From contig NZ_JAGGOZ010000040.1 of NCBI RefSeq assembly GCF_018614075.1, positions 1-40,167 on the forward strand: a stretch of DNA of 40,167 nucleotides. The letters are read 5' to 3'. Positions within the stretch are counted from its first letter, which is position 1; each line of letters begins with the position of its first letter. This document shows positions 25,961 through 33,958 of the stretch, in pieces. Source of the stretch: Streptomyces sp. ISL-94. GTDB lineage: Bacteria; Actinomycetota; Actinomycetes; Streptomycetales; Streptomycetaceae. Both the position numbers and the translations under genes were made by a program. The notes beneath the pieces were generated by a model. That model searched no databases and was not told the origin of the DNA. It saw only the letters and a program-made list of their open reading frames with translations.

Positions 25961-27321
25961 CAGGGTGGCTTCAAGTTCCCGGTAGGAGTGGGCTATCGGT
26001 GATGCCCCAGATCCAGACGGCGTGTTCGGGTTCGTCCCGGATTGCTCGGGTGGTCTTGGCGATGTTGTCCGCTCCCAGCAGCCGCAGCCTGCCGATGGCC
26101 AGGTTCCGCAAAGCGGCCATCGCCCGCGGCGCGCTGCCGGTGTGGACGGTGGAGGCGTCCTCGGCGAACACCACATCTCTGACATGGTGGCTGGAATTTT
26201 CGATTCCCCAGTGCCCGCGCACGTATCCGCCCAATTCGGCAGGGCTGGCCTGGTGGGTATCGAGGCTGGTGACGGCGTAGACCGTCTCCCGGGTCTGACG
26301 CTTGCCGCTCTCCTGGCGGCGCCGGTGGATGCGCAATACCAGCCGCGCTTCCGGGAAGGCGATCCCACCCAGGTTCACCGCGATGGCCATGGTCTTGACC
26401 GAGCGGGACTCCCGCCGGCCGTGCCCGGTCCCGGAGACGGTGTGTGCTATGGGCACCTGCTCCCACGGCAGGGCCTTGACCTGGACCGACGCGGTCGGCT
26501 GATTTCCCTTGATCACCGCGATGTAGTGGGCCTTCTTCTCCTGCACCAGCCAGCGCACCTGGTCCTTGACGCTGTGCAGGGCGTCGAAGGTGACCACGGC
26601 GCCGGCCAGGTCGAGTGGTTCCAGCAGCGGGCGGAAGGCGGCCGTCTCGTTGGTCTTGGCCCCCACCTCCCGCTGGGCCAGGGTGACGACGGGGGCGTGG
26701 GTGACGGCGGACAGCAGGTGGCGGTGGCGCTGCTGTCGGTGCGCGGAGCCGGACAGAGCCTTGCCGTCCACCGCGATCGCCAGCCGCGGCGCGAAGCGGG
26801 TGCCGCCGGCATTGATGTGGTCGCGTTCGGCCAGGTAGGTGCCGATCGCGGCGTCCAGGGCATCGCCGTCGAGGACGGCCAGGAGCCGGGTGAGGGTGGC
26901 ATGGGACGGGGCGCGCCGACGTCCGGGCAGGTGGCGGCGGATGCCGAGCTGTTCCAGCACCGTGGTGGTGGCGCGCTGTCCCCACTCGGTGATCTCGGTG
27001 ACGGTCCGGGCGCCGGAGACGACTGCGCAGGCGCAGATCAGCAGCAAGCGGACCAGGGGATACCACCTCCCGCGACGCGAACGCGGGTCGGGTACGCGCT
27101 GGAGGTGGGCGCGCAAACGGCCGGTGTCGTGCTGGTGAAGGGGGCCCAGTTTCGCCAGGACGGCAGGGATCGGGGGAGGATGGGCGGCAGGCACGGGACC
27201 TCAATGTGAGCAGCTGGCGTAGACACCCTGATGATCACTGGTCTCGTGCCTGCGCCGTTGCCGCCCCAACTCCCCCTGAACACAGGCAATCTACGCGATC
27301 CCCGGACTTGCAACCGCCCTG
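25961..27321 (-). mobile_element. ISAs1-family insertion sequence, complete copy
   Basis: The element is about 1.36 kb with 22-bp imperfect terminal inverted repeats (25961-25982 and 27300-27321) and a single transposase. The transposase stop codon lies inside the left repeat. The right 135 bp is about 95% identical to 29093-29227 (about 7 differences by eye), so two closely related but not identical copies are present. Confidence 0.85.
25971..27194 (-). CDS. ISAs1-family DDE transposase
   Basis: The product has 407 residues. An N-terminal DUF4338/ISAs1-type segment (PDPRSRRGRWYPLVRLLLIC, TVTEITEWGQ) precedes the DDE domain with AIAVDGKALSGS (first Asp), AVVTFDALHSVKDQ (second Asp) and RGHWGIENSSHHVRDVVFAED (Glu). 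All three catalytic regions are present and no frameshift is seen, so it may be active. GTG at 27194 is the likely start. Confidence 0.93.
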   Translation of the reverse strand: MPAAHPPPIPAVLAKLGPLHQHDTGRLRAHLQRVPDPRSRRGRWYPLVRLLLICACAVVSGARTVTEITEWGQRATTTVLEQLGIRRHLPGRRRAPSHATLTRLLAVLDGDALDAAIGTYLAERDHINAGGTRFAPRLAIAVDGKALSGSAHRQQRHRHLLSAVTHAPVVTLAQREVGAKTNETAAFRPLLEPLDLAGAVVTFDALHSVKDQVRWLVQEKKAHYIAVIKGNQPTASVQVKALPWEQVPIAHTVSGTGHGRRESRSVKTMAIAVNLGGIAFPEARLVLRIHRRRQESGKRQTRETVYAVTSLDTHQASPAELGGYVRGHWGIENSSHHVRDVVFAEDASTVHTGSAPRAMAALRNLAIGRLRLLGADNIAKTTRAIRDEPEHAVWIWGITDSPLLPGT

Positions 27322-27423
27322 CCGTCGGTCATGGTGCTGAACAATGCGATGAGAGCCACAACCGCGTTCGAGGTTTCGGGCAACCCCGCACCACTCACCA
27401 AGTGAGTGCGAGCGCGCCTACGC

Positions 27424-28731
27424 CTACGCGGGCAGCGCAGGGAACACGACCACTGAGCCGTCCTTGTTGCGGGCAATCTCAATCGCCACGTCTGTCGTGG
27501 GGCTGTTGACCATGACGCCGTCGCCCAGCTTGTGAAGCCCGTTTGCCGCGCGCAGCAGGCGATCGACGTCACCGATGTGCATCAGGGGCAGCAAACTGGA
27601 CGTGCGTGCCAGCTCCAGCGCCGACAGGCGCTCCAGGACCCCGGCGATGCTCGACTCCAGTTTGTCGAGGCGCTGCTGGTCGGCCTTGAGTGCGCGGGCA
27701 AAGTTCTCGAACAAGTTGCCAGGGTCGATCTGGGCATGCTCGACGGCCTGCAGGACAATGACTCGCCGCTTCAGCGCAATGGCCAAGGCAGCGAGTTCGA
27801 GGTGGGTGCGAAACGTGCCGCCATGGTCGTCGACGCCGGGGAACGACTTGTTGAGCGTGCCGATCTCGACGGCCTTGCCGTCGGGCAGCTTGTCGAGTGC
27901 GCTCTGCCACTTGGCAAGGCGGCGGTCAGCGGCGGCCAGGGCCTTGCTGATGGCATGCACTGCCGAGTCCAGTCCCAGCGAGACACCGAGCTTGCCCTGG
28001 TCGAGCAGAACGGCGGTGGCTTTGTCAATGGCATCGCGGCAGCCGTCGAGTTCGCTGCGCTCGTCATCGAGCTTCTGTTCGTGCAGTTGCTCCAGCAGTT
28101 CTGTGATGTGCTCGATAGCCTGCTGGCGCTTGTGGTCGGCATTCGCGCTCAGCCCCATCGCTACGGCCATGAGCACGAGCGGCGCGGCCACGGTGAACGC
28201 CGCGCTGCCAGCGACCGCGACGCCGGCTGTTGCACCGGCTCCACCGACTGCGCCTGCAGCTGCCGCTTTACCGACTGGCACGAACGTCGCCTGGGCGGCG
28301 ATGCCCGTTGAGTTCACGAGTACACCGTGGATGCCGCCGGCCGCCACTTTTGACGCCATCGGGCGAACGATGCCCTGACCGAGCTGGGCGGCAACCTTCG
28401 CCGGAACCACCATGCGATACAGGCCTTCGCCGGCAGCGGTCGCCGTAGCCGCCACAGAGGAACCTCGCGCTGATTGCGTGATGAGCTTCGACAGGTGCTC
28501 TGCCAAGGGACTCGCGGCATCGAGCGGGATACCTCGGCTGCGGTCGAGCTTGTCGGGCAGCGGATGTACCTCGAGTGTGGCAATCGGCTCGTCGGCCAGG
28601 ACTGCCAGCACACTGCGCAGTTCAGCCAAGCGCTCAGCCGTCATCGGCTCGTCTCCGACCAATGCCGGCACCCGGACGTCACCGGTCGCCAGCGTCCACA
28701 CCGGAACGATTGCCTTGCGGTCGTCAGTCAT
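27424..28731 (-). CDS. Unknown cargo protein with a hydrophobic hairpin
   Basis: The product has 435 residues and I do not recognise the family. The N-terminal 150 are mixed alpha/beta-like (VPVWTLATGDVRVPALVGDE, TLEVHPLPDKLDRS). Residues about 153-196 form a long Gly/Ala-rich hydrophobic stretch that could be a membrane hairpin. A highly charged helical region (about 199-235, with HITELLEQLHEQKLDDERSE) and a second helical region (LDKLESSIAGVLERLSALEL, about 365-385) follow. There is no P-loop, protease or nuclease motif. ATG at 28731 has GGGGAGA upstream. Base composition is visibly less GC-extreme than in the host genes. Being the only gene carried between two IS ends, it may be a defence, toxin or resistance function, but nothing in the sequence proves that. 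Confidence 0.85.
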   Translation of the reverse strand: MTDDRKAIVPVWTLATGDVRVPALVGDEPMTAERLAELRSVLAVLADEPIATLEVHPLPDKLDRSRGIPLDAASPLAEHLSKLITQSARGSSVAATATAAGEGLYRMVVPAKVAAQLGQGIVRPMASKVAAGGIHGVLVNSTGIAAQATFVPVGKAAAAGAVGGAGATAGVAVAGSAAFTVAAPLVLMAVAMGLSANADHKRQQAIEHITELLEQLHEQKLDDERSELDGCRDAIDKATAVLLDQGKLGVSLGLDSAVHAISKALAAADRRLAKWQSALDKLPDGKAVEIGTLNKSFPGVDDHGGTFRTHLELAALAIALKRRVIVLQAVEHAQIDPGNLFENFARALKADQQRLDKLESSIAGVLERLSALELARTSSLLPLMHIGDVDRLLRAANGLHKLGDGVMVNSPTTDVAIEIARNKDGSVVVFPALPA

Positions 28732-28909
28732 CGTCTCCCCCCTCGTTTTCCCACAACAGCCTACGGCTGACGACCGAGAAGAACGTCATGAACCTTGTGT
28801 ATTCAGCGACGGGCGCTGTCTCCCGGTGAACTGACGATCTGGCAACGGAAGAGTGCCTCTCTCACCTGCGATGATCTGGATTGTCTAGATCAAGAACGTC
28901 GCGAAGCGG

Positions 28910-29070
28910 GGTGCACCCAGAAGGCGAAGGGTAGCGGGTGGGACCGGCGGCTCATGGTGCGGGCCGACGAGAAGAACCTCGTTGGGCACGCGGGAATCGT
29001 GCTGCTGCGGAAGATCGCGGACCGTAGCGGGCTCACAGCCGCCCTGACCACGGCGCTCCCGCAGGGTATG
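28910..29070 (+). pseudogene. IS1380-type transposase, N-terminal fragment
   Basis: The frame reads KGSGWDRRLMVRADEKNLVG, HAGIVLLRKIADRSGLTAAL, TTALPQGMG, typical of the N-terminus of IS1380-family transposases in actinomycetes. It is cut at about 29070, where sequence identical to the ISAs1 end begins. The AT-richer segment just upstream (28855-28900, GATGATCTGGATTGTCTAGATC) may be the IS1380 end. Confidence 0.65.
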
Positions 29071-29227
29071 GGGGATCCGGGAGGATGGAGCGGCAGGCAC
29101 GGGACCTCAATGTGATCAGCTGGCGTAGACACCCTGATGATCACTGGTCTCGTGCCTGCGCCGTTGCCGCACTAACTCCCCCTGAAAACAGGCAATCTAC
29201 GCGATCCGGGAACTTGCAACCGCCCTG
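29071..29227 (-). mobile_element. Second, truncated ISAs1 end
   Basis: About 155 bp, near-identical to 27166-27321, covers the terminal repeat, the leader and the first codons of the transposase (GTG at 29106 reading VPAAPSSRIP). The rest is missing, so this copy cannot make transposase but keeps a terminal repeat that could still be used by the complete copy. Confidence 0.8.
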
Positions 29228-29230
29228 CCC

Positions 29231-29251
29231 TGGGGAGCCGCTGGGGAGAAT
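29231..29251 (+). repeat. Direct repeat left of the RHS fragment
   Basis: A 21-nt sequence (TGGGGAGCCGCTGGGGAGAA plus T) recurs at 30139-30159 with two differences. It overlaps the IS target duplication, so the IS inserted into this repeat. TGGGGAG is repeated twice inside the unit. Confidence 0.7.
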
Positions 29252-29993
29252 AGATCCCTACGAACTTGTACTCGGCCGCGTCATCGAGCAGCGCACCGAC
29301 GCGGGCGACGTCACCACGTATACCTACGGCGCATCAGGCCATCTGATCCACACGGCCAACGCGGACGCAGAGGTAGCCATCGAGCGGGACCTCCTGGGCC
29401 GGACGCTCACAGAAACCGTCAACGGCAGAACCACCGCCTACGCGTACGACCTGCGGGGCCGTGTCTCCCGGCGCATCACCCCATCGGGTGTCACGTCATA
29501 CTGGACCTATGACGCGGCAGGACGCCCCACCGGACTCGGCACCGAAGCCGGCTCACTGACCTTCACCTACGACGCCGCCGGCCCCGAGACCGAGCGCCGC
29601 CTCGGCGACGCCGTCACCCTCACCCAGTCCTGGGACGCCGCCCACCGCCTCACCGAACAGACTCTTTCAGGCCACCTGAACGAGGCCGATCGTCTGCTCC
29701 AGCACCGCACGTACGCCTACCGCGAAGACGGCTACCTCACCGAGATCCGCGAACTGACCTCGGGCACCCGCCGGTTCGACCTGGACGGCGTGGGCCGCGT
29801 CACGGGCGTCCGCGCGCACGGCTGGACCGAGACGTACGCCTACGACGCGGCGGGCAACCTCACCCACGCCACCGCCCCCGCTCACGACACCGCCGGTGAC
29901 CGCGCATTCGCCGGCACCCTCATCCGCAGCGCCGGCCGCACAGCGTACGAACACGATGCCCAGGGCCGCCTGATCCGCAAGACCCGCGTGACC
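29247..29993 (+). pseudogene. RHS/YD-repeat protein fragment
   Basis: About 248 in-frame codons contain typical YD repeats: TTYTYGASGHLIHTANADAE, AYAYDLRGRVSRRITPSG, TSYWTYDAAGRPTGLGTEAG, ETYAYDAAGNLTHA, YEHDAQGRLIRKTRV. There is no start, signal, RHS core end or toxin tip. After RKTRVT the frame runs on into unrelated sequence to 30464, antisense to the Mce-associated gene. It is an internal piece of a large RHS toxin or wall protein. Confidence 0.8.
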
Positions 29994-30308
29994 CAAGAGC
30001 TGCCTGGCGGCATGATGGCCCTCCCCAGCTCCTCCTCCACAATGAGGCCCCGCCGCCTGGATCGATGCCCTGACCAGCGGCGATGTTCCTTCGGGGACGG
30101 CCTCGGCTGGAGAGAATCTGGGGAGAATGAGGGCCCGTTGGGGAGCGGCTGGGGAGGATCGGCTGCACAAACGGGCAGCACGGTGAAAGGGGCCGAAAGG
30201 TCGATCGCCGCAGGTCAGAGCGCCTATCGGGCTAGCGCCGCAACGCCCAGCAGGGTGATCGGTTTGACCGGCACCAGCGAGTATCCACTCCAGGGCCCCG
30301 GGCCCCGG
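29994..30308. other. Non-coding stretch rich in TGGGGAG repeats
   Basis: I see no gene. TGGGGAG-type units occur at 30118-30126, 30139-30145 and 30150-30156, with GAGAAT between them, and once on the opposite strand near 30026. The last part before the Mce operon end holds the palindromic GGGCCCCGGGCCC (30293-30305), a weak candidate for an operon terminator. Confidence 0.4.
30139..30159 (+). repeat. Direct repeat right of the RHS fragment
   Basis: Partner of the repeat at 29231-29251 (19 of 21 positions identical). The pair encloses the RHS fragment and some following sequence, about 0.9 kb. Confidence 0.7.
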
Positions 30309-30962
30309 TCACAGCGCGTCCACAGCGCTGACCTTCCAGCCTTGTGGAGTGCGGACGAGGGTCATGCGGACGCGGTTGAGGTCGAGACGCGGGGTGGCGA
30401 TCTGGGTGCTGGTGGTGAGCTGGTTCATGAAGAGCAGGACGACGGCCTTGTTCGGGGACGCTGAGATCACCGACGCCGCCGGGGCGGCGTCGCCGGTCGC
30501 GATGGCGGCTTTCACCACTCCGCTGTAGGTCTTGGCAGTGGGCGCCACCACGGTCTCCGTGGTCTTGCTGTACTGGTCGAGGAAGGGGCCGGTGAGGTGG
30601 CCGCGGGCCGCGGCGAAGTCGCGGTCCAGGTGGCGGTAGTCGTACGAGAGGATCACCGGGGCGGCCTTGCGGGCCGCCGTCAGGGCCGCTGCGCGGGCCT
30701 CGGTCGTGCGCTCGGCCTCTCGGTACTTCCAGGCGAGCGTGGCCGTTGCGGCCAGGGCCAGTAGGACCACAATGCCGAGTAGTGCGGTGAGGCGACGGGG
30801 TCGGCTGCGGGCCGGCTTGGCGGGCATCGTGTCCGCCGGCTCCGGGGCGGCCGGCTCCAGGTCGGCCTCCTGCCGGCGGCTTGCCTGCTCGGCGCGTTTG
30901 GCTGCCGCGCGCGCGGCTGCCGCCACGGAGCGCCGGCGGGCTCGAACGGTCGTGTTCGCCAT
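30309..30962 (-). CDS. Mce-associated membrane protein
   Basis: The product has 217 residues. A charged Ala/Arg/Glu-rich N-terminal cytosolic tail (1-50) precedes one transmembrane segment (about 58-78, LTALLGIVVLLALAATATLA) and an extracellular alpha+beta domain (VILSYDYRHLDRDFAAARGH, GPFLDQYSKTTETV, WKVSAVDAL). This is the usual layout of Mas proteins, thought to stabilise or assist the Mce complex. It is the last gene of the operon, 13 nt after the previous stop. Confidence 0.88.
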   Translation of the reverse strand: MANTTVRARRRSVAAAARAAAKRAEQASRRQEADLEPAAPEPADTMPAKPARSRPRRLTALLGIVVLLALAATATLAWKYREAERTTEARAAALTAARKAAPVILSYDYRHLDRDFAAARGHLTGPFLDQYSKTTETVVAPTAKTYSGVVKAAIATGDAAPAASVISASPNKAVVLLFMNQLTTSTQIATPRLDLNRVRMTLVRTPQGWKVSAVDAL

Positions 30963-30975
30963 GGTAGTTCTCCTG

Positions 30976-31464
30976 TCAGCCGACGAATTCGACGTTGGAC
31001 GTCAGCCACTGCCCGCCCTCGAAGACGAGGTCGAGCTGAAGGCGGTAGTTACGGGACGTGCCCTCGGGGGCGGCGACGTTGGTGACCTTGCCGTCGGCGA
31101 CCACCAGGACACGGGCCGTGCGGTCGTCGGCCCGGGCGATGCCCGCGTCGATGATCTGTCCCTCCGAGACGGACTTGTTCTCGGCGACAATCTTCGTCAG
31201 CTCCGCGGTCTGGGCCGAGAACTGCTTCTTGAACTCCCCGGTCGCGCCGTTCAGGACGGTCTTGCTGTCCCGCTCGTATTGGCGGTAGTCGAGCGAGGTG
31301 AAGTTCAGCGCCGACTGGCGGGCGGCGGCCAGGATGTCCTGGTCCCGCCGGTCCTCCTCATCGCGCTCGTACAGCTGGAGGCCCAGCCAGCCGGAGGAAG
31401 CCATCAGTACGGCAGCCAGGACGGCGAGTATGCGGGTCATGCCATGGGGCCCACGAGCAGCCAT
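30976..31464 (-). CDS. Mce-associated membrane protein
   Basis: The product has 162 residues. One N-terminal transmembrane segment (ILAVLAAVLMASSGWLGLQL) precedes a Mas-type extracellular domain (ALNFTSLDYRQYERDSKTVL, NGATGEFKKQFSAQTAEL, GGQWLTSNVEFVG). ATG at 31464 has AAGGA 9 nt upstream and overlaps mceF by 28 nt. ATG at 31440 overlaps the mceF stop by 4 nt (ATGA) as elsewhere in the operon; either start is possible and both keep the membrane segment. Confidence 0.88.
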   Translation of the reverse strand: MAARGPHGMTRILAVLAAVLMASSGWLGLQLYERDEEDRRDQDILAAARQSALNFTSLDYRQYERDSKTVLNGATGEFKKQFSAQTAELTKIVAENKSVSEGQIIDAGIARADDRTARVLVVADGKVTNVAAPEGTSRNYRLQLDLVFEGGQWLTSNVEFVG

Positions 31465-32624
31465 TGCCAGGAGTCCTTTCCGAATACGGTCTGTGCTCCG
31501 CCCGTCGAGCCGATCTGTACGCGGCTTCCCGGTGCGTTCTGGGCGCCGCGGACGGACGTGTCGCCGCCGCGCGGGGCCGTGCAGCGGGCGCCGGTGTTGG
31601 CCGGGCGGTCGGTGGTGTCGGCGGGGTCGCGGCGCTGGGTTCCGTACCCCGGGCGGCAGGGCGGCGGGTCGTCGGCGTTGACGACCATTCCGAAGTGGGT
31701 TGTGCCGTCTCCGGGAAGCACTGTGTAGCTGCCGGAGACGACCGCGGGGAAGGTGACCAGCATCTGTTCCACACCGGGCAGCCGGGCGAGGGTGATCTGA
31801 CCTCCGCTGATCAGGTTGCCCAGCAGAACCGGGAGGTGGGGACGGGTGTCCCTCATGAGGGAATCCACCTGCTGGGCGGCGGAGGTGCCGTTGGCCATCA
31901 GAGCGCGGATATCACCGTCGCTCGCCCTCAACTGCGCGGTGAGCGCCGCCAGATCCCGGGAGAAGGACGTGATCGCCGAACCTTGATCGGCCTGCGTCTT
32001 CAGGACCTTCCGGGAGTCCTCGATCAGCGCGATGGTCTGGGGAAGGGAATCGGAGGCCGCCTCGACCAGGGCGTTGCCCGAGTCCACCAGCCGCGTCAGG
32101 TGGGGGCCGGTGCCGGAGAACCCCTTGCCCAGTTCGTCGACCGTGATCCGCAGGTCCTGCTTGTCCACCGAGTTGACCAGCCGGTCCAGGCTCAGAATCA
32201 GGTCCGTCGTGGGCATCGGCACCCGGGTGTCATGGCGGGGGATGGAGCTGCCGTCCCGCAGATACGGGCCGCTGCCGGAGCGCGGCTGCAGGTCCACGTA
32301 CTGCTCGCCGACGGCCGAGCGGTTCGCCACCACGGCCAGGCTGTCCGCCGGGATCCTCGGGGAGTCCTCCAGAAGCAGCCCCACCGAGACTCCGCCGGAG
32401 CCGGTCAGCCGCAGATCGCCCACGCGGCCCACGGGCACCCCTCGGTACGTGACCTCGGCCCCGGAGTAGATGCCTCCCGAGTCGGCGAAGTCGGCCCGTA
32501 CGGTGTATCCGCGGTCCAGGGCGCGGTCGGCCAGTCCGGTGTACTCGGCGCCGACGTAGGACACCCCGATCACGGTGATGAGCGTGAAGGCGAGCAGCTG
32601 GGTCTTGACTGTGCGGGTGATCAC
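31437..32624 (-). CDS. mceF: Mce family protein MceF
   Basis: The product has 395 residues. An N-terminal membrane anchor (LLAFTLITVIGVSYVGAEY) precedes the MlaD-like domain (about 38-115, with SGGIYSGAEVTYRGVPVGRV and VGEQYVDLQP), a long helical region and a Gly/Thr-rich C-terminal tail. As in other Mce operons it is the last of six subunits of the lipid-conducting tunnel. The GTG start overlaps the mceE stop by 4 nt (GTGA). Confidence 0.92.
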   Translation of the reverse strand: MITRTVKTQLLAFTLITVIGVSYVGAEYTGLADRALDRGYTVRADFADSGGIYSGAEVTYRGVPVGRVGDLRLTGSGGVSVGLLLEDSPRIPADSLAVVANRSAVGEQYVDLQPRSGSGPYLRDGSSIPRHDTRVPMPTTDLILSLDRLVNSVDKQDLRITVDELGKGFSGTGPHLTRLVDSGNALVEAASDSLPQTIALIEDSRKVLKTQADQGSAITSFSRDLAALTAQLRASDGDIRALMANGTSAAQQVDSLMRDTRPHLPVLLGNLISGGQITLARLPGVEQMLVTFPAVVSGSYTVLPGDGTTHFGMVVNADDPPPCRPGYGTQRRDPADTTDRPANTGARCTAPRGGDTSVRGAQNAPGSRVQIGSTGGAQTVFGKDSWQWLLVGPMA

Positions 32625-33958
32625 GGCGCCAGTCCCTTCATCAGCAGCTCGGCGAGCGCGAGGTCGACACCCGGCGGAAGGCCACCGTTGCCGTCTCCTC
32701 CGCTGTAAGCGGTGTACGAGGCCTGGTTGGCCGACAGGCAGAGCGGCAGGCAGTCCAGCTCGACGCCGCCCGACCCGCCCGAGCCGCCCGAGCCGCCAGG
32801 CAGTTCTGGCGTCCCAGGCGGCTTCGGGGCCTGGGGAACTCGTGGAAGGGCGGGGGTTTCGGGGAGGCCCGGGAGCGCGGGGACTTCGGGCAGCCCGGGA
32901 GTGGGGGCGCCTGGCAGCCCAGGAGGCACGGGCGCGGCGGGCTTCGGGGGCTGACCGGCCAGGTTTCCGTAGACGCTGCGCAGGTCGAGATCGGCGGTGA
33001 CCTTGAGGTTGACGTAGTCGCCCTTGATCGCGTCCACCACATTGCGCGGGAAGGGATAGGTCGTCAGCAGCTCCAGTGCGCCCGGCAGGTCGGCGCCCGC
33101 CTTGTTCAACTGCTGCAGGATCGGCTGGAGCGCGCGCAGATTCGTGATCACGTCGTCGCGCGACGCGTTGATCACCTTCGTGCCCGTCTCACCCAGCGCC
33201 GACAGCGAAGTGAGCATGGTGGTCAGCTTGGCCCGCTCGTCGGCCAGCACCTTCAGCGCGGGCGGCACGGTGGTGAGGGCCTGGTCGATCGTCTTCTTCT
33301 CCTTGGCGAGGGTGGCGGCCAATGTGTCGACGCCCTCCAGCGCGCGGACGATCTCCTTCTTCTGGGCGTCGAGGCCACCGAGGAACGTGTCCAGCTCGGA
33401 GAGCAGGGACTTGACCCGATCCTCGCGACCCTCCAAGGCCTTGTTCAGCTCCGTGGTGATGGTGTGGAGCTGTGCGACTCCACCGCCGTTGAGCAGGGCC
33501 GACAGCGCAGACAGCACCTCTTCGATTTCGGGGTTGCGGCCGCTGCGGGAGAGCGGGATCCGCGCGCCGTCGGTGAGCCTGCCCACCGGCTCGGTATCCG
33601 CCGGCGCCGACAGTGCCACGTACTTCTCACCGAGCATGCTGGTCTGGCGCAGCTCGGCGACCGCGTTGCCGGGGAGCTTGACCGAGTCGGAGATCCGCAG
33701 CCGCACCCGGGCGTGCCACCCGTCCAGTTCCACCCTCTCGACGGCTCCAACGGTCACGTTGTTGACCTTTACCGTGGACTGCGGGACGAGATCGAGGACG
33801 TCCTGGAACTCGACCGTGACCCGGTAGCTGCGCCCGTCCGCGGCCGCGCCGCCGGGCAGGGGAATTTCGTACAGGCCCTTGAACTCGCAGCCGGTCAGCA
33901 GCAGCGAACCGGCGGCCGTCCACAAGGCTGCCTTGAGCGGAGCTCTCATGTACGTCAC
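32621..33958 (-). CDS. mceE: Mce family lipoprotein MceE
   Basis: The product has 445 residues with a lipoprotein signal: a basic start, WTAAGSLLLTGC and the lipidated cysteine at about residue 24. This is the known position of the lipoprotein subunit (E, LprK-like) in the A-F order. The MlaD domain (VTVEFQDVLDLVPQSTVKVN, MLGEKYVALSAP) is followed by helices and a long Pro/Leu/Gly-rich tail (GLPGAPTPGLPEVPALPG and GGSGGSGG). GTG at 33958 has GGAGG 7 nt upstream and overlaps the mceD stop by 4 nt. Confidence 0.93.
   Translation of the reverse strand: MTYMRAPLKAALWTAAGSLLLTGCEFKGLYEIPLPGGAAADGRSYRVTVEFQDVLDLVPQSTVKVNNVTVGAVERVELDGWHARVRLRISDSVKLPGNAVAELRQTSMLGEKYVALSAPADTEPVGRLTDGARIPLSRSGRNPEIEEVLSALSALLNGGGVAQLHTITTELNKALEGREDRVKSLLSELDTFLGGLDAQKKEIVRALEGVDTLAATLAKEKKTIDQALTTVPPALKVLADERAKLTTMLTSLSALGETGTKVINASRDDVITNLRALQPILQQLNKAGADLPGALELLTTYPFPRNVVDAIKGDYVNLKVTADLDLRSVYGNLAGQPPKPAAPVPPGLPGAPTPGLPEVPALPGLPETPALPRVPQAPKPPGTPELPGGSGGSGGSGGVELDCLPLCLSANQASYTAYSGGDGNGGLPPGVDLALAELLMKGLAP

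Larger units (their letters stand above)
25961..29227. mobile_element. Composite mobile unit bounded by ISAs1-type ends and a 9-bp target duplication
   Basis: The left end begins CAGGGTGGCTTCAAGTTCCC at 25961. The right end is the complementary sequence ending CAACCGCCCTG at 29227, matching in 19 of 22 positions. CCCTGGGGA flanks both outer ends (25952-25960 and 29228-29236), within the 8-10 bp duplication size expected for the ISAs1 family. The inner end of the complete IS (27321) lacks this duplication and matches the left end in only 16 of 22. The unit holds a complete IS, one cargo gene, an IS1380-type fragment and a second ISAs1 end. Confidence 0.75.

Noticed and set aside
29085..30464. 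459-codon frame as a single RHS gene
   Set aside because: Its first 50 codons translate the IS end and its last 150 are antisense to non-coding and Mce-associated sequence; only 29247-29993 has YD repeats.
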